A stretch of 64,000 nucleotides of DNA, from the NCBI GenBank assembly GCA_049840795.1, contig JASGJK010000031.1:1-64000 (forward strand), read 5' to 3'. This document shows, one piece after another, positions 1 to 9,401 of this stretch. The notes under the pieces are model-generated. The model saw nothing but the letters and a program-made list of their open reading frames with translations, ran no database searches and was not told the origin of the DNA. The position numbers and the translations under genes are program-made. Origin of the DNA: UPXZ01 sp049840795 (GTDB taxonomy: Bacteria > Bacteroidota > Bacteroidia > Bacteroidales > Paludibacteraceae). Numbering within the stretch: position 1 is the first letter of the stretch; every line of letters starts with the position of its first letter.

Positions 1-1471
1 TTTTATTGTAATTGGTTAGACGTATTGCTAAGGTTAATAGGGAAACACGATAGAATCCGAACAGCACCCGGTAAGCATACGCAAAACAGCACGATGTCAC
101 GGACTGAATACCGACGCCTCGTTTCGATTTGAACGTGGAGTTGATCCGTCAAATACCATATACGTATTGAAATGTGCAGCGTTGCTTATTCAGGAAATTG
201 CCCGGAGGCGAAATTTCTTCGGACATAATCGACATTTATCCGGAAGCAATGAACCCGTTCAAAGTGACTCTGAATAAAACAAAAATCGATAGTTTGATAG
301 GAAAAGCCATTGGGAACGAGAATGTGAAGAAAATGTTAGAAGGGCTTGAGATGAAAATTATTTCGGAAAATGACGAAAATTTTGAATTACTCGTGCCCGC
401 GTACGGGTTGATGTACAGCGTGATGTGGACGTGATTGAAGATATTCTTCGAATTTATGGATACAACAACATTGAAATCGGCGAAAATTTAGTTTCCACAC
501 TAAGTTACAGCAAAAAACCGGATAACTTTAAATTACAAACACTTATTTCGGAACAGCTGACAGCGCAAGGCTTCAACGAGGTATTGAACAACTCACTGAC
601 CAAAGGAGCTTACTATACAAATCTCACCGATTTTCCTGAAAAACAAAGCGTTAAAATTATAAATCCGTTAAGTTCAGACTTGAATGTGATGCGCCAAACC
701 TTGATTTTTGGTGGAATGGAAAATATAGCGTATAATATTAACAGGCGAAATTCGAACCTGAAATTGTATGAGTTTGGGAACTGCTACCATTTTAATGCGG
801 AAAATAAGAAAAATGATGAAACTTTATCCGCATATAGCGAAGAATTTCATTTGGGCTTATGGTTGACCGGTAGCAAAAATACAAATTCGTGGATTACGTC
901 CGAGCAGAAAACAACGGTTTTTGAACTGAAAGCTTACGTCCAAAATATTTTAATCCGCTTAGGATTTTCAGTACAAAAATTGTGTTTTGAAGAATATACC
1001 TCCGATATTTACTCGGAAGCCATGTCTATAAAAACCCGCTCAGGAGTATTGTTGGCAACCTTTGGATTTGTCAGCGAGACTGTTTTGAAAATGACTGATG
1101 TAAATACCGACGTTTATTACGCAGAATTATTGTGGAACAATGTTTTGGCTGAATTAAACATCAGTGCGACCAAGTTCAAAGAACTACCGAAATATCCCGA
1201 AGTACGCAGAGATTTGGCATTGCTTATCGATAAAAATATAACATTTGCCGAAATTGAAAGAATCACCTACGAGACCGAAAAACAATTACTTAAAAACATT
1301 GCACTGTTTGATGTGTACGAAGGCAAGAATTTAGATGCAGGTAAAAAATCGTATGCCGTAAGTTTTATTCTTCAGGACGAAAATAAAACACTAACTGATA
1401 CCGTTATAGATAGTATAATGAAAAAAATACAGCAAAATTTAGAAAACAAAATCGGAGCTAAACTAAGGTAA
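1..1471 (+). CDS. pheT: Phenylalanyl-tRNA synthetase beta subunit (3' part, frameshifted)
   Basis: Charges tRNA-Phe as part of the cytoplasmic PheS2-PheT2 enzyme. The 5' end lies outside the window. The characteristic stretch DASFRFERGVDPSNT is read in one frame (about 100-200). The frame then changes near 199, where an extra C sits in IAGGEI, and again near 413, where one base is missing in AYRVDVQRDVDVIEDI. From 425 on the frame is open to the stop. The last ~95 codons form the FDX-ACB tRNA-binding domain (KELPKYPEVRRDLALLID). The first ~60 bases also read poorly, suggesting further indels. Because pheT is essential, sequence errors are more likely than true loss; a second intact copy elsewhere is the alternative. 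Confidence 0.9.
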
Positions 1472-1547
1472 CTCCCCTACTCTGAGATTTTTAGTAATCA
1501 ATTTATAGTTTTATAATAGTATTCATCATTTAACACGTATCAATTCT

Positions 1548-2027
1548 ATGAAAAAAACAATTCCATTCATCGTTATGTTGCTGATTATGGTTTCTTGCGG
1601 CAATAAAAAACAAAAAGAGCCCGTGTCTTTTGATAAAATTGACATAACGGTTACAGACCAGTGGGGAAGAATCTATGGCTTGCAGATGGACAGTATAGGC
1701 AACACCAAAGTATCTGTTGGAGGTAAATTTGCAAAACCTATGGAAAAAGAATTTATCATTAACGAACAAATTTTTGATAGCATCTCAAGTGTAGCTAAAA
1801 AAGTGGATATTGCCAAAATTGACACCGGTTATAACGATACTTGTAAAATTTGCGTTGGTTATAAAATAGCATTGGTCAAAGGAGGAAAAGCCGTTTCAAC
1901 CAATGTGAAAAACATCCAAAGCAATCCTAAAATTGCTGATTTAGATCAGTTGGCTGACTTACTTTACAATGTAGTACGCACGGTAGATAAGAATCCGGAG
2001 AGTTTGGTTCGCAAAGAAAACAAATAG
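1548..2027 (+). CDS. Small predicted lipoprotein, function unknown
   Basis: A 159-residue protein with a lipoprotein signal peptide: hydrophobic residues 4-15, then the lipobox VSCG with Cys17 as the likely lipidated residue. The mature part is short and charged, without a motif I recognise; a CKIC pair occurs near residue 103. It is probably tethered to the periplasmic face of the inner or outer membrane. It stands alone between pheT and the convergent efp, with a shared hairpin downstream. No function is proposed. Confidence 0.7.
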   Translation: MKKTIPFIVMLLIMVSCGNKKQKEPVSFDKIDITVTDQWGRIYGLQMDSIGNTKVSVGGKFAKPMEKEFIINEQIFDSISSVAKKVDIAKIDTGYNDTCKICVGYKIALVKGGKAVSTNVKNIQSNPKIADLDQLADLLYNVVRTVDKNPESLVRKENK

Positions 2028-2051
2028 ATGACAGCCTGTAAACTACACATA

Positions 2052-2090
2052 TAGAGGCTGATTTGTTTTACATTTTCAAGTCAGCCTCTA
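2052..2090. terminator. Bidirectional hairpin terminator
   Basis: A perfect 10-bp stem (TAGAGGCTGA / TCAGCCTCTA) with a ~19-nt loop lies in the 90-bp gap between two convergent genes, the lipoprotein (plus) and efp (minus). T-rich sequence follows on the plus strand. Position suggests it ends both transcripts. Confidence 0.6.
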
Positions 2091-2117
2091 TTGTAATTTG
2101 TTTTGTATCTTCTTACA

Positions 2118-2684
2118 TTACTGTTTCACACGTTCCACGTACGACCCGTTGCGTGTGTCTACTTTAATCATTTCGCCTTCGTTGATAAACAGCGGAACAC
2201 GGATTTCGGCGCCCGTTTCTAATGTTGCAGGTTTGCTGGCATTGGTGGCGGTGTCGCCTTTTAATCCCGGCTCTGTGTATGTGATTAATAAATTTACAGA
2301 AATAGGTAATTCGGCAAAAAGAACAGTTTCGGTATCGGCGTGCGAAACAACTTCCACTTCCATTCCTTCTCTCAAAAATTCTACCCCTGTGATTAAATCT
2401 TTAGCAATTGGAACTTGTTCATAGTTTTCGTTATTCATAAAAATATAACCTAAGTCGTCCTGATAAAGATATTGATAAGGGCGGCGTTCGATGCGTACTT
2501 CATCTATTTTTGTGCCCGAAGAAAAAGTGCGGTCAATAACGCGACCCGAAACTACGTTCTTCAGTTTTGTGCGCACAAAAGCGGGACCTTTGCCTGGTTT
2601 AACGTGTAAAAATTCTACTACAGTATAATACTGACCATCCATGTCAATACATAATCCGTTTTTAATATCTGCTGTTGAAGCCAT
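2118..2684 (-). CDS. efp: Translation elongation factor P
   Basis: EF-P binds between the P and E sites of stalled ribosomes and speeds peptide-bond formation at polyproline. The 188-residue length is typical. Visible are the KOW-like N domain with the conserved PGKG loop, Lys32 being the residue normally modified or presented to the peptidyl-transferase centre, followed by AFVRTKLKN, and two OB domains (TETVLFAELPISVNLLITYTEP; GAEIRVPLFINEGE). It is monocistronic, with a well-matched Bacteroidota promoter upstream (2729-2759). Confidence 0.96.
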   Translation of the reverse strand: MASTADIKNGLCIDMDGQYYTVVEFLHVKPGKGPAFVRTKLKNVVSGRVIDRTFSSGTKIDEVRIERRPYQYLYQDDLGYIFMNNENYEQVPIAKDLITGVEFLREGMEVEVVSHADTETVLFAELPISVNLLITYTEPGLKGDTATNASKPATLETGAEIRVPLFINEGEMIKVDTRNGSYVERVKQ

Positions 2685-2728
2685 AAAAGTTTTATTTTAT
2701 TTCGATAATATTATTTACAAAATGAGCA

Positions 2729-2759
2729 CAAAAGTAATGTTTTTCTATGAAACAACAAA
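2729..2759 (-). promoter_or_regulatory. efp promoter (Bacteroidota -33/-7)
   Basis: On the minus strand TTTG (2756-2759) and TACTTTTG (2729-2736) are separated by exactly 19 nt. This matches the Bacteroidota primary-sigma consensus TTTG-N19/20-TAnnTTTG. It lies ~45 nt upstream of the efp ATG. Confidence 0.75.
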
Positions 2760-2904
2760 ATAGTTAAACATAACTATTTAGTTATGAATGCTTTCATTTT
2801 ACTGTATGTTTGTACTCGTTTTTATCGAGAAAAATGTTTGTGTTTTAACTTTATAAACTTTTAATAAATATTCAAAAAACGACATCAATATCAGAAAATT
2901 TACA

Positions 2905-2912
2905 TACATTTG
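2905..2912 (+). promoter_or_regulatory. Putative -7 element for the endonuclease gene
   Basis: TACATTTG followed by CAG matches TAnnTTTG, 52 nt before the ATG at 2964. No clear TTTG at the -33 position, so the call rests on the -7 match and its location. Confidence 0.45.
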
Positions 2913-2963
2913 CAGCCCTTTGCTCGTTTTTTTTGATAGAAATATTATTTACAGTTTTTATAT

Positions 2964-4847
2964 ATGAAAAAATTTAATTTATTTTTACTTACTCTTTTAT
3001 CTTTATCGGTTTTTGCTCAAGAACCGTCAGGGTATTACAGCAATGCCGAAAACAAAACTCAAGCAGCTTTAAAAACTGCGCTATCGTCAATAATTTCTGC
3101 TGGTGCGGTAGATAAAGGTTACGATTATCTTTATACCATTTATCAAACAAGTGACAATTTGCCTAATGGTAAAGTTTGGGATATGTATTCTATGAAAGCT
3201 GATGGAACTGCCGATTATTATTTTACGCATAATTCAGATAAATGTGGAAGCTATAGTGGTGAAGGCTCCTGCTACAATCGTGAACATACATTTTGTGATT
3301 CGTGGTTAGGAACAGCTTCACCACAACGATCTGACGCCCATCATCTTATACCCACAGATGGCTATGTTAATAACCGAAGAAGTTCATATCCACACGGGAA
3401 GGTAGGTACAGCAACATGGACTTCAAGCAATGGTTCTAAATTAGGCTCTTCTGATGCCACAACAGGCTATAGTGGAACAGTTTTTGAACCGATTGATGCA
3501 TTCAAGGGAGATTTTGCCCGTATGTATTTTTATGTGGCTACTCGTTACGAATCAAAAATTGCAAGTTGGGTAAATAATGGCTCTGCTAATGCTATCCTTG
3601 ATGGGACAAGCTACCCTGCTTATAAATCTTGGTTCTACAATTTAATGTTGCAATGGAGTAGAATGGATCCTGTCAGCCAAAAAGAAATAGATAGAAACAA
3701 TGCCATTTATGTCTATCAAAAAAATCGTAATCCATTTATCGACCATCCCGAATTAGCTGAATATATTTGGGGAAGTAAAATGGGTACTAACTGGACGTTG
3801 AACCAAACCACAGATCCTACACTTTCTTCACCAACAAACGGTTCTACCATTGACTTCGGAAGTGTTACTTATCAGCAAAACAACACAAAAAACATATCTA
3901 TATTAGGAGCTAATCTTATAAGTGATTTAACATTAACTATTGGAGGAACAAACGCTTCATATTTTTCTATCCCTGTTTCAACAGTCACTAAAGCAAATGC
4001 CCAAACAGGCTATAGTCTTGTTGTCACCTACAATGCTCCTGTTACAGGTACTCACAATGCTATTTTATCCATTTCAGGAGGTGGGGTAGCCGATGTTACG
4101 GTAAATTTAACCGGAACCGCTACAAGTTGTCAAAATTTAAGTTTTTCAGCTCCATTCTCTGCTACGTTGTCTCCATTTTCCCAATACAGCGTGACAGGAA
4201 GTCAAATATGGAGTTGGACTTCTTATGGTGCTACAATGACAGGTTTTGCTAATACAGCAAATAATGTAAACGAAGACTGGTTGATTTCTCCGTCTTTAGA
4301 TTTATCCACTTATAAAGATATTTTATTGACATTTGATCATACAATTAATAAGGGTACGGTAGCAAATATGCAAACTGAAAATACGATTTGGGTATCTAAC
4401 AACTACGTTAGTGGCAATCCGAATACAGCAACGTGGACACAACTTACCATCCCAACATATCCGACTGGCGCTGATTGGACTTTTGTAAGTTCAGGAAGCA
4501 TTACCATACCGGCTGGAAACTCTCTTGCCAATACGGTTATTGGATTCAAATATTTGTCAACTTCTTCGGCTAGTTCAACATGGGAAATAAAAAATCTCAC
4601 ATTAACGGGAACGTGCAATGCTACGGATGTGAAAAATACGAATGACTTTAAGCACAAAATTTATTCCGAAAATAAAGCTATCAATATATTAAATCTTGAA
4701 AACGAAACTGTTGAAGTTTATGATATTTACGGGAGAAAAACCTTTACACAAAAAAACATCACCGGCAAAACAGTTGTAAGCTCACTTAATGCCGGAATAT
4801 ATATGGTTAAAATCGGAACTGAAGTTCAGAAGATTCTTATCAAGTAA
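2964..4847 (+). CDS. Secreted endonuclease I family nuclease with T9SS type A sorting tail
   Basis: A 627-residue extracellular nuclease. Signal peptide at residues 1-18 (cleavage after VFAQ). Residues ~20-275 match the endonuclease I (EndA/NucM) fold, including YNREHTFCDSW and DAHHLIPTDGYVNNRRSSYPHG, which carry the histidine and metal-binding residues of this family. An Ig-like or DUF1573-like region and a jelly-roll-like domain follow (WTSYGATMTGF ... NEDWLISPSLDLS). The last ~75 residues (VEVYDIYGRKTFTQ ... GIYMVKI ... ILIK) form a T9SS type A C-terminal sorting domain. It likely degrades extracellular nucleic acid for nutrition or biofilm turnover. Confidence 0.92.
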   Translation: MKKFNLFLLTLLSLSVFAQEPSGYYSNAENKTQAALKTALSSIISAGAVDKGYDYLYTIYQTSDNLPNGKVWDMYSMKADGTADYYFTHNSDKCGSYSGEGSCYNREHTFCDSWLGTASPQRSDAHHLIPTDGYVNNRRSSYPHGKVGTATWTSSNGSKLGSSDATTGYSGTVFEPIDAFKGDFARMYFYVATRYESKIASWVNNGSANAILDGTSYPAYKSWFYNLMLQWSRMDPVSQKEIDRNNAIYVYQKNRNPFIDHPELAEYIWGSKMGTNWTLNQTTDPTLSSPTNGSTIDFGSVTYQQNNTKNISILGANLISDLTLTIGGTNASYFSIPVSTVTKANAQTGYSLVVTYNAPVTGTHNAILSISGGGVADVTVNLTGTATSCQNLSFSAPFSATLSPFSQYSVTGSQIWSWTSYGATMTGFANTANNVNEDWLISPSLDLSTYKDILLTFDHTINKGTVANMQTENTIWVSNNYVSGNPNTATWTQLTIPTYPTGADWTFVSSGSITIPAGNSLANTVIGFKYLSTSSASSTWEIKNLTLTGTCNATDVKNTNDFKHKIYSENKAINILNLENETVEVYDIYGRKTFTQKNITGKTVVSSLNAGIYMVKIGTEVQKILIK

Positions 4848-4892
4848 AATAGATCCGAAGGAATTATACTCCAATATATTTTCTTACAAATA

Positions 4893-4946
4893 AAACAATG
4901 TTCAATGAAATTTGTTACAATAACAATTCATTGAACATTGTTTTTT
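4893..4946 (+). terminator. Terminator hairpin between endonuclease gene and sucC
   Basis: Stem AACAATGTTCAATGAA (4894-4909) pairs perfectly with 4927-4942 and is followed by a T run. It ends only ~10 nt before the sucC ATG, so it could also act in the sucC leader. Confidence 0.75.
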
Positions 4947-4955
4947 AACTTAATC

Positions 4956-6089
4956 ATGAAAATACACGAATACCAAGCCAAAGAAATTTTTGCCAGATAT
5001 GGTATTCCCGTTACTCGTGAACTCTTGTGCTACACAAAAGAAGAAGTTTTATCTGCAACAGAAAAACTTGGCTTCCCTTGCGTGGTGAAAGCACAAGTGC
5101 TTACCGGAGGACGCGGAAAAGCCGGAGGAGTAAAATTAGTAAAAAACGCGAAAGAAGCACTAAAAGTTGCTGAAACCATTCTCGGAATGGACATTAAAGG
5201 ATACAAAGTTGAAAAAGTGCTTGTAGCCGAAGGTATAAAATTCCATAAAGAAATCTACGTTGGTCTTACCATTGACCGAAATACCAAATCAGTTACACTG
5301 ATGGCAAGTAAACAAGGCGGCGTAGAAATTGAAGAAGTAGCCAAAGAAAATCCCGAAGCCATTCTTAAATTTCCTATCGAAGCCGACCTGAGAATGCCAC
5401 CTTTCTTAGCCAGAAAGATCGCATTTCATCTTTTTGATGATATTTCGTTAGTGAAGCAAGCCGCCGATATATTTCGTAAACTCTACAATATCACCTTTGC
5501 AACTGACGCCAGTCTCGTGGAAATTAACCCGTTGGTTATTTCTGATAACAATCAGTTTGTAGCATTAGACGGCAAAATGAATTTTGACGACAATGCGCTT
5601 TTCCGTCAGCCGGAGATTGAAAAACTCAACGAGCCTGATGAGAACGAGCAAAAAGAAATTGCCGCAAAAGAAAAAGGACTAAGTTATATTCCTTTGGAAG
5701 GTAATATAGGTTTTATGGTAAACGGAGCCGGATTGGCTATGGCAACAATGGATATGATAAAACTTTACGGAGGCGAACCGGCTAATTTTCTCGACATAGG
5801 TGGAAGTTCTAATCCGCAAAAAGTGATTGATGCTATGAATTTGATACTTTCCGACAAAAATGTAAAAATAGTTATGATTAATATTTTTGGCGGAATCACA
5901 CGTTGCGATGATGTGGCTAAAGGATTGATAGAAGCATTTAAGCAAATAGATGTAAAACTCCCAATCGTGGCTCGTTTGGCGGGAACAAACGCCAAAGAAG
6001 GTCTTGAAATACTGAAAGGAACAAATCTTATTTTGGAAGAATCAATGAGTGATGCAGCCGAAAAAGCGGTAAGCCTTGTAGCCCCCTAA
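4956..6089 (+). CDS. sucC: Succinyl-CoA synthetase beta subunit (ADP/GDP-forming)
   Basis: Beta subunit of the TCA-cycle enzyme that interconverts succinyl-CoA and succinate with nucleoside triphosphate. I chose the ATG at 4956 (MKIHEYQAKEIFARYG) because all SucC proteins start this way; an upstream TTG would lie inside the terminator hairpin. The ATP-grasp domain covers residues ~1-235 (VVKAQVLTGGRGKAGG, EINPL). The C-terminal ligase domain has GGSSNPQKV and IFGGITRCD. The protein ends LVAP, and its stop codon comes from an inserted repeat element (6081-6177). sucD follows 92 bp later. Confidence 0.95.
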   Translation: MKIHEYQAKEIFARYGIPVTRELLCYTKEEVLSATEKLGFPCVVKAQVLTGGRGKAGGVKLVKNAKEALKVAETILGMDIKGYKVEKVLVAEGIKFHKEIYVGLTIDRNTKSVTLMASKQGGVEIEEVAKENPEAILKFPIEADLRMPPFLARKIAFHLFDDISLVKQAADIFRKLYNITFATDASLVEINPLVISDNNQFVALDGKMNFDDNALFRQPEIEKLNEPDENEQKEIAAKEKGLSYIPLEGNIGFMVNGAGLAMATMDMIKLYGGEPANFLDIGGSSNPQKVIDAMNLILSDKNVKIVMINIFGGITRCDDVAKGLIEAFKQIDVKLPIVARLAGTNAKEGLEILKGTNLILEESMSDAAEKAVSLVAP

Positions 6090-6177
6090 ATCCCCCAAAG
6101 GGGGATTTTTTGGGTCTTAACTAAAACTAAATACAAAATTCGAATCACTAAACTTCCCCCTTAGGGGATTGAGGGGC
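6081..6177. repeat. Small inverted-repeat element between sucC and sucD
   Basis: About 97 bp with related inverted ends: GCCCCCTAAATCCCCCAAAG at the left and, as its approximate reverse complement, CTTAGGGGATTGAGGGGC-type sequence at the right. The left end supplies the last codon and stop of sucC; the right end (GAGGGGC) sits where the sucD ribosome-binding site should be. A second copy is at 11629-11787. Confidence 0.7.
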
Positions 6178-6181
6178 AAAT

Positions 6182-7059
6182 ATGAGTATCTTAATCAATA
6201 AAAACACAAAACTCGTTGTACAAGGAATTACAGGACGAGACGGCGGATTTCACGCTAAAAAAATGAAAGCTTACGGAACAAACGTTGTGGCAGGTGTTTC
6301 ACCCGGAAAGGGAGGACAAATGACTGAGGACAATGTTCCAATCTATAATACGGCGGCTGATGCTATGAAAGAAACAGGTGCTGACACGTCCATTATTTTT
6401 GTACCGGCTCCTTTTGCAGCCGATGCTGTCTTAGAAGCTTCCGAAGCCGGAATCAAGTTAGTCATTGCCATTACAGAAGGAGTTCCGACATTAGATATGG
6501 TAAAAGTGATGCCTTATTTGAAAAAAAACGGAACAAAAATCATCGGTCCAAACTGTCCGGGATTGATTACGCCCGAAGAATCATTGATAGGAATTCTTCC
6601 CGGAAATATTTTCAAAAAAGGAAATGTAGGATTAATGAGCCGAAGCGGAACATTGACCTACGAAATGGTGAACCAGCTTACTACCAACGGAATAGGACAA
6701 AGCACATGTGAGGAATCGGCGGCGACCCCGTGGCGGGATTGTATTATCAGGAATTACTTCAAATGTTTCAGGACGATCCGGAAACGGAAGCCATCGTTTT
6801 GATCGGTGAAATTGGGGGAGATGCCGAAGAGCTCGCAGCGGAATTTATCAAAAAACACGTGACCAAACCGGTTGTGGCGTTTATTGCCGGACAAAGCGCA
6901 CCGCCCGGAAAACGTATGGGGCACGCCGGAGCCATTATTTCGAGCGGAACCGGAACCGCAGCCGAAAAAATTGCCGCATTTGAAGCTGTGGAAGTTCCCG
7001 TAGCGCGCAGACCACAAGATATTCCGACGCTGATAAAGCGAGCAATGCAATATTCTTAA
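6182..7059 (+). CDS. sucD: Succinyl-CoA synthetase alpha subunit (one frameshift)
   Basis: Alpha subunit that binds CoA and carries the phosphohistidine. The first frame gives residues ~1-178: the CoA-binding Rossmann domain (VVQGITGRDGGFHAKKM, GVSPGKGG) and GPNCPGLITP. After GQSTC one base is missing near 6709 (CVGIGGDP expected). The second frame continues AGLYYQELLQMF to the end and contains RMGHAGAIIS, whose His is the phosphorylated residue. Both halves are otherwise full length and well conserved, so the shift may be a sequencing error rather than gene loss. Confidence 0.92.
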
Positions 7060-7099
7060 TCAACGTATTTTTACTTTCACTTTAATAAAGCATTATTTT

Positions 7100-7136
7100 A
7101 CCGAGCAACAAATGTCTATTTGTTGCTCGGTTTTTT
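7100..7136 (+). terminator. Rho-independent terminator after sucCD
   Basis: Stem ACCGAGCAACAAAT with its complement ATTTGTTGCTCGGT, 4-nt loop, followed by TTTTTT. It sits 40 bp after sucD. Confidence 0.9.
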
Positions 7137-7193
7137 ATGTTGGAGAAATTATATAATTTTGTAAAAAACACACCATTAATTATTATTTGAAGA

Positions 7194-7697
7194 ATGATCA
7201 CAACAAAACGACTTGGTATTTTGCCACTAAGTTACGAACAATTGATGAAATATACACGCTGTGACAGCTCACTGGATACTGAATTAAACTTACAACAAAC
7301 ATATAGAATTATTTCTGAAGAGCTACGCGAGGCACTCGAATATACTATTTTACCCAATGTGGCAGACAAAAACAAAAATTATTTATTCTCAACTATTTGG
7401 ATAGCATTCTCATATTCTGAAAACAAACCGGTAGGAGATTTTTGCTGGTACGGAGAACCAAACGAAAAGGGGGAGATAGAAATTGGTTACGGAATCTACC
7501 AAGAATTTGAAGGGCAAGGATATATGACAGAGATTGTTAAAGGTGCCATTGAGTGGGCAAAAACGTATAAATATATAAAGGCAATTAAGGCAACTACAAC
7601 AAAAATAAACATTCCTTCTTTCAAAGTACTTGAAAGAAATGGTTTTTTAATAACGGAAGAAACCGAGGAACTCTTTTATTGGCGCTTAAAACTATGA
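7194..7697 (+). CDS. GNAT family N-acetyltransferase
   Basis: 167 residues with the GNAT acetyl-CoA-binding region: IEIGYGIYQEFEGQGYMTE (residues ~98-117), whose Q-x-x-G-x-G/A-like loop grips the pyrophosphate of CoA. It is followed by IKAIKATTTKINIPSFKVLERNGF, the usual alpha4-beta7 end. Closest in style to RimJ/RimL-type transferases acting on protein N-termini or small amines; the substrate cannot be read from sequence. Single gene with its own spacing after the sucCD terminator. Confidence 0.85.
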   Translation: MITTKRLGILPLSYEQLMKYTRCDSSLDTELNLQQTYRIISEELREALEYTILPNVADKNKNYLFSTIWIAFSYSENKPVGDFCWYGEPNEKGEIEIGYGIYQEFEGQGYMTEIVKGAIEWAKTYKYIKAIKATTTKINIPSFKVLERNGFLITEETEELFYWRLKL

Positions 7698-7799
7698 AAT
7701 GGGCGCTATTCTAAACATACGAAACAAACGCTTGAGAATGAACTGAAACTTGATGTACGAGTTTCTTCTTTCAGGTAACAATAAAGCAGTTATAAACAG

Positions 7800-8216
7800 A
7801 TGAAAATCCACAGAACAAATTACACCAATACTTTTATCGAAGTTGCTGACGATTGCCCAATAACTTAAGCAGAAGTTCTTTCTCCGAAAGGAGATAAAAA
7901 AACAATTGCCCGTTTACTGTTTGAAATGATTTTCTATCATCCGTACAGATACACGTCAGACGAAGTCATTTTTTCCTGTTTTGCTTTGAAAAACGAGGTT
8001 TCTAAAAGTGAAATGAACGATGCCTGAATAGAGTTTTTCTCTAAAGGGCAGGCATATATGCGTGCTTCGGCATTCACAAACCGGTATGGCTTTGGTGTAC
8101 ATTACAATGCAGAAGGGGAAATGGCTATTTATCCATTGGAAAGTGACGATCATCTGAAGTTTGCTTCCGATGAAAATCTAAAACATTTGAAAGAAATGAA
8201 AATGAAACGTGTGTAA
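7800..8216 (+). pseudogene. DUF6157 family protein, interrupted by two stop codons
   Basis: One continuous frame of 139 codons starts MKIHRTNYTNTFIEVADDCP and matches my recollection of the small DUF6157 family throughout (FFSKGQAYMRASAFTNRYG, VHYNAEGEMAIYPLES). It has an in-frame TAA at codon 22 (after PIT) and TGA at codon 75 (after MNDA). There are no indels. The function of the family is unknown. Either a recent pseudogene or base-level errors. Confidence 0.7.
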
Positions 8217-8335
8217 ACTTATGTTACAGTACTCCTAACCCTATATTAAATTTGCAGCAGTTGACAGCATCTCCAAAAACAACAATATCTTACCAAATAA
8301 AAGATAAAAAGCTGCATTGGATACCTATTTTCCAG

Positions 8336-8509
8336 TTACTCGTTTTCATTCAAATTGACCTTCTTGAGGCGCTTATATATTTTCTTGGACACTTCAACCT
8401 TTTCATGCAATATCGGCTTTCCGTGGGCTTTTATTTCGTCTTCACGGCTTAGTTTTCGCGCAGATTTTATAATATCTCTTATCTGATCGTTCTTTTTCTT
8501 CTTTTTCAT
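8336..8509 (-). CDS. Small basic protein coupled to the upstream esterase gene
   Basis: 57 residues starting MKKKKKNDQIRDIIKSARKL, rich in Lys and Arg. I take the ATG at 8509 because it overlaps the esterase stop as ATGA, the usual sign of translational coupling. An upstream in-frame start at 8536 would lie inside the esterase gene. Similar short basic proteins (IRDIIKSARK..SRE.E....GKP) are, as I recall, common in Bacteroidales, with no known role; a nucleic-acid-binding role is only a guess. Confidence 0.6.
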   Translation of the reverse strand: MKKKKKNDQIRDIIKSARKLSREDEIKAHGKPILHEKVEVSKKIYKRLKKVNLNENE

Positions 8510-9375
8510 TGGATTAGATGTTGTTCTTTTAACCAAGCTTTAAGTGTTTCCGGCCAATTATCTGAGTCCACACCTTTAGGGCGCATACCGAAACCATGAC
8601 CACCTTTTTCATATTCGACCAACGTTACCGAAGCATTACTTTTTCTAAGAGCGCTTGCCATCGTTTCACTATTTTTAATCGGTACAACCTTATCATCTTT
8701 GGCGTGGAAAATAAACATTGGCGGCGTTTTTTTTGTCACTTCCAATTCATTTGAATATAACCTTACCAAATATTCTGTAGGTGTTTTACCAATTAAGTTA
8801 TTTCTTGACCCCCGATGAGTAAATGTGCTATCCATTGTAATTACCGGATATCCTAAAATCACAAAAGCTGGACGTTCTGATTTTTTCTTAAAATGCGTAC
8901 CTACGGTTGATGCCAAATGTCCTCCTGCCGAAAAACCCATCACACCAGTTTTACTGTTATCAATTTTCCATTTTTTAGCATTTTTTCTGATAATGGACAG
9001 TGCGGTTTGAGCATCTTTCAGCGGTATATTGCTATGACCATTGGGCATTCGATAATAAAGTACAAAAGCAGAGATACCCAATTGATTAAACCAACGGGCA
9101 ATTTCTTCTCCTTCCTTGATAACAGAAACACCGGCATAACCACCTCCGGGGGAGATTAAAACTGCCGTACCATTTGCTTTACTCGCCTCAGCCTTAAAAA
9201 CCAACAGTCGTGGTTCACTGATATTCAGCAAAAAATCCTTGTCACGCCAAGATTCATCTACACTTAACTCATTGCTCTCGGCAACCCCTTTCGGATACAA
9301 AAGTATTTTTTCTTGTGCTGTGATTTCCAATGACGTCATAAATAATAATGTAACTAAAAAATGGAATGTTTTCAT
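8506..9375 (-). CDS. Secreted alpha/beta-hydrolase (esterase, xylanase-B-like annotation)
   Basis: 289 residues with a signal peptide (residues 1-20, ending ITAQ). The fold is the hormone-sensitive-lipase/BD-FAE type: oxyanion loop SPGGGYAGV (~73-81), nucleophile elbow MGFSAGGH with catalytic Ser (~145), the acid Asp in HAKDDKVVP (~228) and the His in GGHGFGM (~260). Such enzymes often remove acetyl groups from plant polysaccharides or act on small esters. It is last-but-one in a minus-strand run behind argB. Confidence 0.88.
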   Translation of the reverse strand: MKTFHFLVTLLFMTSLEITAQEKILLYPKGVAESNELSVDESWRDKDFLLNISEPRLLVFKAEASKANGTAVLISPGGGYAGVSVIKEGEEIARWFNQLGISAFVLYYRMPNGHSNIPLKDAQTALSIIRKNAKKWKIDNSKTGVMGFSAGGHLASTVGTHFKKKSERPAFVILGYPVITMDSTFTHRGSRNNLIGKTPTEYLVRLYSNELEVTKKTPPMFIFHAKDDKVVPIKNSETMASALRKSNASVTLVEYEKGGHGFGMRPKGVDSDNWPETLKAWLKEQHLIQ

Positions 9376-9401
9376 TGAAAATGTTAAATTTAAGCGTTTA
9401 T

